Source: Legionellaceae bacterium UBA2794
GTDB lineage: Bacteria > Pseudomonadota > Gammaproteobacteria > Legionellales > Legionellaceae
Reading direction: 5' to 3'
Length of the DNA stretch: 14,569 nt
NCBI GenBank assembly: GCA_002352055.1
Contig: DEHS01000027.1
Span: 1-14,569, forward strand
This document shows, in pieces, positions 1 through 7,485 of this stretch (its first letter is position 1; each line of letters opens with the position of its first letter). The notes under the pieces were generated by a model. That model did no database searches. It was not told where the DNA came from and saw only the letters and a program-made list of their open reading frames with translations. A program made the translations under genes and the position numbers.

Positions 1-290
1 TATCATTTCCCAGCTACATATTTATTTCGAAGACAGATTAAATCTGGGACTTAGATAATCAATGAGGTGACACAGTTAGATGAACACTCTCCTCTTCAAT
101 GATTTCCAACGTTGCGGGACTGCGAAAATTTAAATTAGCAACAACTCAAACTATATTAAGTTTCCACTTCAACGTCCCTAATCAAATATACCATCGAAGC
201 AAGTTCAAGCTTCCACAAATTAAAGTAGCAGGTGTATATTAATTTATTCTCCATTATAAGCCTATCTTATAAGCCATTTCGTTTATTTTT
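1..290. other. Non-coding leader region, no gene seen
   Basis: I see no convincing open reading frame or RNA gene here on either strand. The only structure noted is a 9-bp direct repeat, TTATAAGCC, at 254-262 and 267-275, just upstream of the promoter of the deacetylase gene. It could be a regulator site, but the repeat is short in an AT-rich background and may be chance. Confidence 0.5.
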
Positions 291-299
291 TGTTATAAT
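291..299 (+). promoter_or_regulatory. Extended -10 promoter element of the deacetylase gene
   Basis: The sequence TGTTATAAT (TG-N-TATAAT) is a full extended -10 box, which can work without a good -35 box; none is visible at the usual spacing. Transcription would start near 306, leaving a leader of about 40 nt before the ATG at 345. Confidence 0.5.
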
Positions 300-344
300 A
301 GGCTCACTATTTGCTCCTGGACATTGTTCACAAGTTAATTCCTA

Positions 345-1205
345 ATGAAAATCAAATCTGTTACAGCAACTTATCTCGTAATTTTTATTTCTCTGTTTTT
401 TATAACAACGCCAGGATTTGCGCAAAAATCCATAGCTATTACAATTGACGATCTGCCATTCGTAGGCGAATACCGTAATTTTCACCTTAATATGATGATG
501 AATTCAATGGTCGAACAAGAAGTTCCAGCTACGGGGTTTATTATCGCAAGCGAAGTTCGCAAGGATAATTGGGAGATGTTACGTAAATTCCGTGATGCGG
601 GGTTTGGTCTGGGCAATCATACTTTTTCTCATGCGAATTTAAATAAACTCGAAACCAGTGAATACATCCATGAAATAAAAGAAGCAGACTCCATCTTATC
701 CCCTGTCCTGACCCGACCTAAATATTTCCGCTATCCCTATCTGGCTATGAGTTCAGGAGAGAAAAAAGAAGATATTTTATGTTATCTCGCTAAAAAACAT
801 TACCAAGTGGCGCCAATTACTATTGATAGTAAAGATTTTGTATTTAATCAGCGTTTATTATCCGTACCCGAATTAAACAGACGCTCTTATCTTGAAGAAT
901 TAAAACCTTTCTACATTGATTTTATATCAGGCCAAACCAATAAGGCAGAAGAATATACTCAATACCATCACAACCCGGATCAGGCTCAGATTTTATTAAT
1001 TCACGCCAATCTGCTTAACGCCTATGTATTACCGGATATTATCAACATGTATAAAGAAAAAGGATATGATTTCATAACCCTGGAAGAAGCTTTAAAAACT
1101 TTTAAATCCGCCACACATTGCTCAAGAACAAAACACGAAAATATAGAAGTACCACAGCCTGAAGAGTTTGATAAGGAAATTGATGCATTTGTAGATTGGG
1201 ACTAG
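345..1205 (+). CDS. Secreted polysaccharide deacetylase (NodB domain)
   Basis: The predicted 286-residue protein starts with a typical Sec signal peptide: a short basic start, a hydrophobic stretch at about residues 8-22, and a likely cut after Gly-Phe-Ala at 24-26. The mature part is a NodB/CE4-type metal-dependent deacetylase. The TIDD motif gives the catalytic-base and metal-ligand aspartates D35 and D36, the HTFSH motif gives metal ligands H92 and H96, RYPY lies at 129-132, and a late H220 lies in the LLIH motif. Family members remove N-acetyl groups from peptidoglycan, chitin-like sugars or other surface polysaccharides. The substrate cannot be read from sequence; the periplasm or cell surface is the expected site. 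It stands alone and ends facing the proline iminopeptidase gene. No clear Shine-Dalgarno sequence precedes the ATG, so the start rests on the signal peptide. The acidic C-terminal tail has no recognised function. Confidence 0.85.
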   Translation: MKIKSVTATYLVIFISLFFITTPGFAQKSIAITIDDLPFVGEYRNFHLNMMMNSMVEQEVPATGFIIASEVRKDNWEMLRKFRDAGFGLGNHTFSHANLNKLETSEYIHEIKEADSILSPVLTRPKYFRYPYLAMSSGEKKEDILCYLAKKHYQVAPITIDSKDFVFNQRLLSVPELNRRSYLEELKPFYIDFISGQTNKAEEYTQYHHNPDQAQILLIHANLLNAYVLPDIINMYKEKGYDFITLEEALKTFKSATHCSRTKHENIEVPQPEEFDKEIDAFVDWD

Positions 1206-1279
1206 AGAGAATCAATATGTACTTCTTGCCGATCATTAAAAGATTTCTCAAAGGTAAACATTCAATAAGCGTACCTAAT

Positions 1280-2239
1280 TTATAATAGAGCAACATTATC
1301 TATCAATTTTTTCATTTTTTCTGTTGCTTGCATTAATCTTTGAGTTATCGCTGATTCCGCTGCGGAATGACCGGCAACCTCAACCAAATAGAATTCTGAA
1401 CCCTCCCATAACTTGTGAACATCATAAGCATTTATGACAGGGCTTATCATATCGTAACGACCATGTATAATTATTAAAGGTAGATGATTGATTTTACATA
1501 TATTACTAATCAATTGATTTTCAGCTAAAAAGAAATTATTAATTGAATAATGAACAAATGTTCGTGAAAGTCCAAGGATGAATTTTTCATTCGTCATTAA
1601 TTCATTTAATTGGGAAGCTGAAATTTGAAGGAAAGAAGAAGTTAAATCATATTTTATAAAGGAACGAGCCGCTTGAATTGCGATAGTATGATCGGAGCTC
1701 GACAGTTGTTTATTGTAATAAGCGATTAAATCATGTCGTTCGCTCTCAGGAACAAATTCGCTTAACTCCTGCCATGCATCAGGGAATGTATTCCTCATTC
1801 CATACCAAAAATGCCAATTATCCTTTTTACGGGCGAGAAATATGCCTCTGAGAATAAAGCCAAGCACATGCTCTGGATGACATTCACCATAGCACAATGC
1901 AAGAGTACTTCCCCAGGAACCACCAAAAACAAGCCATTTATCTATATTTAATTTTTCTCTTAACAATTCCAAATCAGATACAAGATACTGAGTGGTATTT
2001 TCTTTCATTTCTCCGAATGGTTTCGAACGATTGGAACCCCGTTGATCTAATAAAATAATACGCCAAAATTTTAAATCAAAAAACGTAACGTCTGTTTCAC
2101 TGCATCCAGCACCAGGCCCGCCATGTAACACGATAACCGGGATACCTTTAGGATTACCGTACTCAGCATACCAAAGTTCATGAAGTGGTGAGACTTGGAT
2201 AAAGTTTTGATTAAAGGGCATGTAGAGTTGAGATTGCAT
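1280..2239 (-). CDS. pip: Proline iminopeptidase (alpha/beta hydrolase)
   Basis: This 319-residue protein has the usual length and motif order of bacterial prolyl aminopeptidase, a cytoplasmic serine peptidase of family S33 that removes N-terminal proline from peptides. The oxyanion-hole motif HGGPG lies at 39-43 and DQRGS at 65-69. The nucleophile S108 sits in GGSWGS, the catalytic D263 in HGRYD, and H291 in AGHS. The cap domain lies between about residues 135 and 245. There is no signal peptide. It lies 32 bp downstream of a methyltransferase gene on the same strand and is probably translated from the same mRNA. Its own ribosome-binding site is weak (GAG about 7 nt before the ATG). The neighbouring class I methyltransferase has no obvious link to peptide breakdown, so the operon may be accidental. 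Confidence 0.9.
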   Translation of the reverse strand: MQSQLYMPFNQNFIQVSPLHELWYAEYGNPKGIPVIVLHGGPGAGCSETDVTFFDLKFWRIILLDQRGSNRSKPFGEMKENTTQYLVSDLELLREKLNIDKWLVFGGSWGSTLALCYGECHPEHVLGFILRGIFLARKKDNWHFWYGMRNTFPDAWQELSEFVPESERHDLIAYYNKQLSSSDHTIAIQAARSFIKYDLTSSFLQISASQLNELMTNEKFILGLSRTFVHYSINNFFLAENQLISNICKINHLPLIIIHGRYDMISPVINAYDVHKLWEGSEFYLVEVAGHSAAESAITQRLMQATEKMKKLIDNVALL

Positions 2240-2271
2240 TTTTGCTCAGACTTTAATTATTGTTACTTTAG

Positions 2272-3081
2272 CTACAATTTAACTGCCTTAGTTGCAATCA
2301 TGGTTGGAAGATACTTTTCAATGATAAATCGTGGCGAAGGGTGCTCATCCTCATAAAATCCCGCTAACACAAAACCCGCTTCTAATTGACCATTAATTTG
2401 GCTGGACAAGCTATGACCAAAAACAAAAGCTTCTTTATTTTTTATCTTGTCATTCAGAGTTTCCTGAGGCAGATCTTTAATATCAGCGTATGGTAACAAA
2501 TATTTAGGTTTTAATAAGCCTTGTTCTTCCAGTTTCTTATCCTTATCAAATACAAAGAGAACAGGATTATAAAAGCTGGCTAGCAACACCCCATTTTTTC
2601 TTAAAACCCTATAACATTCATTCCAAACAGGTTGTAAATCCGACACGTATAAATTCGATATCGGATGGATAATATAATCAAATGAAGAATCATTAACACT
2701 CTTTAATTCACACATATCACCTTGAATAGTTTTAAGCGTCAAATGATCTCGCTGTGCAACAAATCGATCTTGCCCTAACTGTTTTTCAGATATATCAAAA
2801 ACTGTAACATGAGCACCCGCAGCTGCTAATATCGGCGCTTGCTGACCGCCAGCTGAGGCTAAGCATAAAATATCTTTGCCTTGAATATTTTTAGGAAGCC
2901 AATTTTCAGGAATAGGTTTTTTGGTTATATGAACTTCCCATTGGCCGTTTTTTGCCGCTGAAACTAATTGGGAGGAAACGGGTTTAGACCAATCATGCTG
3001 TAGTAACGCTTGTTGATCCCAAGCAGCCTCATTATGAGTAAGGACGTTAATTTGATTACCCTTATTTTCCGACGTAGACAT
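2272..3081 (-). CDS. Class I SAM-dependent methyltransferase
   Basis: The 269-residue protein has a Rossmann-type methyltransferase core. Motif I reads as a variant (CLASAGGQQ, 73-81, instead of the common DLGCGTG). D96 at the end of strand beta-2 (VFDIS) should bind the ribose of S-adenosylmethionine. GDM at 121-123 and the beta-4 strand FDYIIHPISNLY follow, and a late hydrophobic strand (GVLLASFYNP, 164-173) matches the Methyltransf_11 pattern. The variant motif I with two adjacent glycines is shared by a family of uncharacterised bacterial methyltransferases. The acceptor is unknown; small molecule is likelier than DNA because no target-recognition region is present. It is the first gene of a likely two-gene operon with the iminopeptidase and has an extended -10 promoter just upstream. 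Confidence 0.75.
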   Translation of the reverse strand: MSTSENKGNQINVLTHNEAAWDQQALLQHDWSKPVSSQLVSAAKNGQWEVHITKKPIPENWLPKNIQGKDILCLASAGGQQAPILAAAGAHVTVFDISEKQLGQDRFVAQRDHLTLKTIQGDMCELKSVNDSSFDYIIHPISNLYVSDLQPVWNECYRVLRKNGVLLASFYNPVLFVFDKDKKLEEQGLLKPKYLLPYADIKDLPQETLNDKIKNKEAFVFGHSLSSQINGQLEAGFVLAGFYEDEHPSPRFIIEKYLPTMIATKAVKL

Positions 3082-3113
3082 TGTTCTCGGTAACGTGAGA
3101 TCTGAATGTACGA

Positions 3114-3122
3114 ATTATAGCA
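3114..3122 (-). promoter_or_regulatory. Extended -10 promoter of the methyltransferase-pip operon
   Basis: Read on the minus strand the sequence is TGCTATAAT, a complete TG-N-TATAAT extended -10 box. Transcription would start near 3107, giving a leader of about 26 nt before the ATG at 3081. The rest of 3123-3457, the gap before the deformylase-like gene on the other strand, is AT-rich and shows no gene; a promoter for the plus-strand gene could not be picked with confidence. Confidence 0.5.
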
Positions 3123-3447
3123 TGAAAAGCATGTTCGAATTCATCTATTTGAGTAAAATTAGAGTACTTATAGATGCTCATTCGTACCGGTATTAATACA
3201 CTAATTTGTATTGGTTCTTTGTCACCCATACCGCATTAACGATTCATAAAATACTTTGTGACACATTCAATTTAATGCAACGTTGAGCATAATTTAAACG
3301 AGAATCCATTAAGCTTTTTAGCATTTCCAAAAATTTGGTACACTTCACTTATGGTCCTATTACATTGAAAAAAATTCTACTATGCCAAAGGTGGAATGTC
3401 ATATTTATCTTAGCCTTATTCGAGAATTTTTTGCCACTGAATCAATT

Positions 3448-3452
3448 TAGGA
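3448..3452 (+). promoter_or_regulatory. Ribosome-binding site that fixes the deformylase-like start
   Basis: TAGGA lies 5 nt before the ATG at 3458. The longer frame that opens with TTG at 3335 has no such site and would add 41 residues of non-conserved, hydrophobic sequence, so 3458 is preferred. Confidence 0.55.
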
Positions 3453-3457
3453 TTTTT

Positions 3458-4657
3458 ATGAACATTTTACCTTTCACTATTTTTTCTGAGTTTAAAAATA
3501 AAGTGCTCGATGCATCCTATTATCCGAGTCATCCATTGGAAACATTAAAAGCTCGGTTAACGGCAACCTGGTTGTTACAAAACTCTGATCTCGATATAGT
3601 CAGACAAGCAAAAGAATTTCTACTTAAAACCTCTGTGTTTAAAGAGCATGATTTATTTCGCCTGGAACAACTTGCATCTCGAGTGCAAAGTTGGGATGTT
3701 CTACAAATATGTAGTTCTTATACAAATACGCAAGGTATATTTTTAGAATATAAACTCTTAATTACATCAAATGAACACCCACAAGAATTACATTTTCATG
3801 CACGATTTGAAATTCTGGATGAAGTATGCTGCTATGTTTCCCAAACTACTCCTCTTATTCGAGTTACCGGTGATCCCATCTTGCAAAGGCCTGGAATTTA
3901 TTTTCCAGAGCATGCTACCTTAGAGCAACAAGAAGAGTTAAATAAACAAATAGAACATGCAAAATCAGTACTGATTCAGACTGGCGGTGCTGGAATTGCA
4001 GCAAATCAATGCGCCGCAATTCCAAATCCATATCGTTTTACAATTGTAGGCATGTTTCATGACAACCTGGAGCATGCTTCGGGCGTAGCAAAACGCTATC
4101 CAGGTACGAAATTTCCTCAAGCCATGATTATGGTCAATCCAATTATTAAAATTGTTAGTAAAGAGACCCAAAAATTTAATCATGCATGCTTAAGCGTTCC
4201 GTGCGGTAATCGTTGTACTGTAATAAGCCCTATGGAGATGAGTGTAAAATATCAGGACCCCATGGATACAATGCTTATTAAAGAAGTAACTCTAACTGGA
4301 GTGGATGCCGTCGTTTTATGGCATGAGTTAACTCATATTATTGATGGAAAAACTTATATGGATGTAATCTTTGATGCATTAACCGTAGAAGATTTAATTG
4401 AATTTCAAGAAATGATGCAACAAGAAATTCAACGTAGGCAAAATGAAAGTTATGCAGAAATACCCGAGCTTTCGGTTCCTCCATTTCATATTAGTGTTAA
4501 AGCAAGCGATTGTGGAACATTAAAATTAGATTCCAAAGAGTTAGTTGAGGTGCTACCGAAAATGACCAATGAAACTTTGTCTGGATTATTGATTCAAGGA
4601 AGTGCTTATTTAAAAAAAGCAAATATTGAGTTATATGATAGAACGACCTATTTATGA
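3458..4657 (+). CDS. Peptide-deformylase-like metallohydrolase with extra domains
   Basis: From the ATG at 3458 the protein has 399 residues, more than twice the roughly 170 of a standard peptide deformylase. The deformylase core spans about residues 140-310 and keeps the three family motifs in order. GAGIAANQ (177-184) contains the conserved glutamine Q184. HACLS (242-246) contains the metal-binding C244. HELTH (289-293) contains the two histidine ligands and the catalytic E290. Motif 2 differs from canonical EGCLS and motif 3 has Thr where HExDH has Asp, so it belongs to a divergent branch. True deformylases remove formyl groups from nascent proteins in the cytoplasm. This one may be a secondary enzyme or act on another substrate. 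The N-terminal 135 residues and C-terminal 85 residues match no domain I recognise. No signal peptide is seen from this start. Confidence 0.72.
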   Translation: MNILPFTIFSEFKNKVLDASYYPSHPLETLKARLTATWLLQNSDLDIVRQAKEFLLKTSVFKEHDLFRLEQLASRVQSWDVLQICSSYTNTQGIFLEYKLLITSNEHPQELHFHARFEILDEVCCYVSQTTPLIRVTGDPILQRPGIYFPEHATLEQQEELNKQIEHAKSVLIQTGGAGIAANQCAAIPNPYRFTIVGMFHDNLEHASGVAKRYPGTKFPQAMIMVNPIIKIVSKETQKFNHACLSVPCGNRCTVISPMEMSVKYQDPMDTMLIKEVTLTGVDAVVLWHELTHIIDGKTYMDVIFDALTVEDLIEFQEMMQQEIQRRQNESYAEIPELSVPPFHISVKASDCGTLKLDSKELVEVLPKMTNETLSGLLIQGSAYLKKANIELYDRTTYL

Positions 4658-4799
4658 ATTGAATTTTTTCGCTGAAAATCAAAAATTACCTCATGTTGAA
4701 GAGGACTCGCCAACATTAACCTCAAAAATCTAGGGGATTCCACTTAATTTTATGAGTTTGAATGTGTTGTATTTTCCATTTAATATTTCAAAAAGAATT
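4658..4799. other. Convergent intergenic region
   Basis: The deformylase-like gene and the small methyltransferase gene end facing each other here. A weak hairpin can be drawn (ATGTTG 4693-4698 with CAACAT 4711-4716, loop 12 nt), but no T-run follows on either strand, so I do not call it a terminator. Confidence 0.3.
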
Positions 4800-5405
4800 T
4801 TAAATCTTTTGCGCTACCCAAATGGTAGCCTCCCCACATTCAGGGTCACGCACTTTATGAACTAACACTTTAAAAGAGAAATTTTTAAGAAGATCATGGT
4901 ATTCTTTTGTCGATAAAGAAGCATGATAAAGTTGTTGGCCACCATTATCACTCCAGACTTCCCCCTCTTCCTCTCCAGACGTAAAAGCAAGAACACCACC
5001 AGATTTAATATGTGACGCAAATATTTTGAACATATTACGCTGACTATCATGGTCAAGATGAAAAAAACTATGCCATGCCAGCACTGCATCAAACTGTTGA
5101 TGTAAATTTATTGTGCGCATATCTGAAACTATCCATTGTTCAACTGGAAAACGCTTTTTACATAGCTCAATCATTTTTTGACTACCATCCACTCCAGTAA
5201 CTTTAAACCCATTTTCAATAAAGAACTGCGCGATTGGTTCCCCAGTTCCACAACCCAAATCCAAAATTGTGCCTTTAGGCGGAATTGTATTCACGATTAA
5301 ATTAAGATATTCAGATTCCATGAGACTTTTATTACGAGCATCGTCGAACCAATTAATGATTTCATCATATACTTCATAAACTTTGGTTTTATTCATCTTA
5401 ACCAT
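4800..5405 (-). CDS. Small class I SAM-dependent methyltransferase
   Basis: The 201-residue protein is a minimal Rossmann methyltransferase. Motif I is DLGCGTG (49-55), the acidic residue after beta-2 is in GVDGS (71-75), SDM lies at 94-96 and the beta-4 strand FDAVLAWHSFFHL at 105-117. Family members of this size methylate small molecules; the acceptor is unknown. The start could be residue 1 or the in-frame ATG at residue 4 (5396); neither has a strong Shine-Dalgarno sequence. The best one, GGAGA at 5421-5425, instead precedes an out-of-frame six-codon mini-ORF that overlaps the start. The gene has no close partner on its strand. Confidence 0.75.
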   Translation of the reverse strand: MVKMNKTKVYEVYDEIINWFDDARNKSLMESEYLNLIVNTIPPKGTILDLGCGTGEPIAQFFIENGFKVTGVDGSQKMIELCKKRFPVEQWIVSDMRTINLHQQFDAVLAWHSFFHLDHDSQRNMFKIFASHIKSGGVLAFTSGEEEGEVWSDNGGQQLYHASLSTKEYHDLLKNFSFKVLVHKVRDPECGEATIWVAQKI

Positions 5406-5425
5406 TGGTGATTACCATTAATTCT
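5398..5425 (-). promoter_or_regulatory. Possible leader mini-ORF at the methyltransferase start
   Basis: On the minus strand GGAGA is followed after 4 nt by ATG (5416-5418), then five codons and TAA at 5398-5400. The stop lies one base before the in-frame ATG (5396) of the methyltransferase. Ribosomes ending there could restart on the main gene, but the arrangement may be chance. Confidence 0.25.
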
Positions 5426-5539
5426 CCAATTCAAGATAGGTCCTAGTATAACATTGTTTGGATTTCTCATAATTAGAAATAGTTATTACAACATGATCCT
5501 GATTCATCATAGTTCGTGAGAACAATTAGAAGATACAAC

Positions 5540-5907
5540 CTAACGGCCATTAACACTTTCAATAAGGCTTTTCATCTCATCATGATTAAAGAAATCCGCT
5601 AATACGAAACTGGATTTATTTTTAAGAATATCACCAAATAAAAGGAAGTGTTTTTCGTAATATAGTGAATCCAAATAATCAATTATATTTTTTTTAAAAG
5701 CACCACCAGATTTCTTGGTTTCTTTAAATTGCGTCAGGTCGATAATTTTATCAAATAATTAGGATATCTTTGCTTGGCATGCTCTACCCAGATATCAAAT
5801 AGAGATTTTGCTGTTCCTTTTATTTTAAAGATCAAGGTTGATTCAAGAACAGCTTTAAAATAAATAGAATTTTGGTTTATTTCTAAGTCCTCTTTGTTTG
5901 ATATCAC
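5540..5907 (-). pseudogene. Frameshifted remnant of an unrecognised gene
   Basis: On the minus strand a GTG at 5907 opens a frame of 57 codons ending with TGA at 5734-5736. A second frame, open from just after a stop at 5759-5761 to TAG at 5540-5542, continues with similar composition for about 72 codons. One frameshift near 5755-5762 would join them into a protein of about 120 residues, rich in Lys, Phe and Leu, with segments such as SLFDIWVEHAKQRYP in the first part and FLLFGDILKNKSS in the second. I do not recognise the family. It begins about 45 nt downstream of the tRNA-Pro fragment, so it may be the gene that originally lay next to the tRNA, or decayed cargo of an older insertion. A sequencing error at the A/T-rich joint is an alternative. 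Confidence 0.5.
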
Positions 5908-5950
5908 TTTTCGCTAAGTGTACCCGAGGATCTCAATACTTTCTAGAAGC

Positions 5951-5995
5951 TGGTCGGGACGGAAGGATTTGAACCTTCGACCACTAGCACCCCAT
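5951..5995 (-). repeat. tRNA-Pro(GGG) 3' fragment, left attachment site of the element
   Basis: Read on the minus strand, this is the 3' half of a tRNA-Pro with anticodon GGG: anticodon loop ATGGGGT (5989-5995), 3' anticodon stem GCTAG, a five-base variable loop, T-stem GAAGG, T-loop TTCAAAT, T-stem CCTTC, acceptor strand CGTCCCG, discriminator A and an encoded CCA at 5951-5953. The 5' half (acceptor 5' strand, D-arm, 5' anticodon stem) is absent: upstream of the loop the sequence is a run of A followed by unrelated DNA. It is therefore not a working tRNA gene but the duplicated 3' end left when an element integrates into a tRNA gene. A tyrosine integrase gene starts about 170 bp to the right. 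The geometry places the intact tRNA at higher coordinates, outside this window. Confidence 0.85.
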
Positions 5996-6039
5996 TTTTT
6001 CCCCATACGATTTTAAACAGTATCAACTGATCTCAAAAA

Positions 6040-6055
6040 ACCCCTTTTACCCCTT
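6040..6055. repeat. Short ACCCCTT direct repeat between attachment site and integrase
   Basis: ACCCCTT occurs at 6040-6046 and 6049-6055, spaced 9 bp start to start, and CCCCAT occurs twice nearby at the tRNA fragment edge. Repeats in this position can be arm-type binding sites for the integrase or its directionality factor; this is inference from location only. Confidence 0.3.
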
Positions 6056-6128
6056 GTAAATACTGGTATTTATCCATATCATAGACTTCAATAGTTATCA
6101 TCTCATTTCATCTAAGAACATAAAAAGT

Positions 6129-6150
6129 GGTACCAAAACTGGTACCAAAA
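6129..6150. repeat. Tandem GGTACCAAAA repeat in front of the integrase
   Basis: Two copies of GGTACCAAAA (6129-6138 and 6141-6150) are separated by two bases, so the GGTACC palindromes are 12 bp apart, near one helical turn. They lie 16 nt before the integrase start. They may be arm-type sites bound by the integrase N-terminal domain or an operator for its transcription. Confidence 0.45.
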
Positions 6151-6166
6151 ATTTTTAAGGAACCTC

Positions 6167-7375
6167 ATGAAATTCACGGACACCTTCATTAAAAATCTTA
6201 AAGCAGAAAAAGAATGGGTTGAAAAAATTGAAGCAACAGGTCTAGGTGTCCGGGTAACACCCAATGGAAACAAATCGTGGTTCTATCGATTTACCTTCAA
6301 TGGCAAACGTTGCAAGATGAGTTTAGGCAAATACCCAGCAATTAGTATTAAACAAGCGAGAGAGCACCTCTTAAACGCTCAAACGTTAAAGGAAAAAGGG
6401 ATTAACCCCATCGAGCACAGCAAGCAAGAAAAGTTAAAACATAAGAATACCGTAAAAGCTTTAATCCTCTCTTGGTACACCAATTACATTGAAAAACACC
6501 GAAAGCAACCCAAACAAGCCAAACAACAAATCGATGCGGATATTATTCCTTTGTTTGGTGACATGGAGCTAGATAAAATCCACCCTCGAGATATCACTAA
6601 TGCATTAGATAAAATTGTTAATCGCGGCTCCCCTATCCATGCTAATAAAGTTCTAAGCACACTCAAGCAAGCATTCAACTATGCAGTTAGCCGTGGGGAA
6701 ATGACAGTAAACCCAGCAGCGACTATTCGTTCTAGAGATATCGGCGGCCTCGAAAAACCTCGAGAACGATTTTTAACAATGGAAGAGATTAAAATTTTAT
6801 GGCTTTTCCTAGACAGCGATAACAGCCGCCTTTCATTGCAAATTCGTACCGCTTTAAAAATTATTCTGCTTACCGGCGTTCGATCAAGTGAGTTAAGGTT
6901 AGCAAAGTGGAATGAAATTGATTTCGAGCAAGCTCTTTGGACAATCCCAGCAAGTCATACAAAAAATGCGCTGGTCATGAAAATTCATTTAACGCCGCTC
7001 ACACTATCCTTATTTGAATTATTAAAGACTGAGGCAAGCTCATCCTTCATCATCCCAGGTCTTAATGAAGAAGAACCATTAACCGATAAAGCCATTGCCA
7101 AAGCAGTCAGCCGAATTCAAACTCGTGTAGGCATCCCCCATTGGACAGCACACGATCTTCGCCGAACCTTTGCAACTCAATTGGGGCAAACGTTAAATAT
7201 AGATCCCGTAGTGATTGAAAAATGCTTAGGGCATAAGATGCCCAAGATCATGGCTACCTATAATAAAAATGAAATGTTGCCACAGAGAAAAGAAGCATTA
7301 AACAAATGGAGTGAATACCTTAAAAGTTTATTACAAGACAATGTAATACCAATTACATTGAGCATGTGCTCCTAA
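6167..7375 (+). CDS. int: P4-type tyrosine site-specific integrase
   Basis: The 402-residue protein has the three-part layout of tRNA-targeting integrases: an N-terminal arm-binding domain (about 1-85, DUF4102 type, with GLGVRV and SWFYRF), a core-binding SAM-like helical domain (about 95-185), and a C-terminal catalytic domain. All expected catalytic residues are visible: R239 in TGVRSSELR, K266 in HTKN, H329 and R332 in HDLRR, H356 in LGHK and the nucleophile Y365 in ATYNKNE. It should therefore be active. It would recombine the element's att site with the 3' end of tRNA-Pro, and the tRNA-Pro fragment just to its left supports that target. AAGGA at 6157-6161 is a good ribosome-binding site. 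The gene is transcribed away from the attachment site, into the element. Confidence 0.93.
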   Translation: MKFTDTFIKNLKAEKEWVEKIEATGLGVRVTPNGNKSWFYRFTFNGKRCKMSLGKYPAISIKQAREHLLNAQTLKEKGINPIEHSKQEKLKHKNTVKALILSWYTNYIEKHRKQPKQAKQQIDADIIPLFGDMELDKIHPRDITNALDKIVNRGSPIHANKVLSTLKQAFNYAVSRGEMTVNPAATIRSRDIGGLEKPRERFLTMEEIKILWLFLDSDNSRLSLQIRTALKIILLTGVRSSELRLAKWNEIDFEQALWTIPASHTKNALVMKIHLTPLTLSLFELLKTEASSSFIIPGLNEEEPLTDKAIAKAVSRIQTRVGIPHWTAHDLRRTFATQLGQTLNIDPVVIEKCLGHKMPKIMATYNKNEMLPQRKEALNKWSEYLKSLLQDNVIPITLSMCS

Positions 7376-7390
7376 ATGCGAACACTCAAC

Positions 7391-7442
7391 CCGTGACAAA
7401 TTGTCACGGACTGAATTATTAAAGTATAAGGACAAATTGTCC
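7391..7442. repeat. Twin palindromes sharing GACAAATTGTC
   Basis: CCGTGACAAATTGTCACGG at 7391-7409 is a perfect inverted repeat with 9-bp arms around a single A. GGACAAATTGTCC at 7430-7442 is a second with 6-bp arms. Both share the 11-bp core GACAAATTGTC, centred 36 bp apart. They lie just after the integrase stop and in front of the rhuM remnant. They look like operators for a dimeric regulator; the first could also fold as a hairpin at the 3' end of the integrase mRNA, although no T-run follows. Confidence 0.5.
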
Positions 7443-7485
7443 CTATCCTTTGAACGACAAAATAAAAATTATAATTAGGATGAAA

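Noticed and set aside
3335..3457. TTG-initiated 41-residue N-terminal extension of the deformylase-like protein
   Set aside because: It has no ribosome-binding site and non-conserved hydrophobic content; the ATG at 3458 has TAGGA at ideal spacing.
4693..4716. Hairpin between convergent genes as a bidirectional terminator
   Set aside because: It has a six-base stem with a 12-nt loop and no T-run on either side.
5951..5995. A functional tRNA gene on the minus strand
   Set aside because: The acceptor 5' strand, D-arm and 5' anticodon stem are missing; a poly-A run and unrelated DNA precede the anticodon loop.
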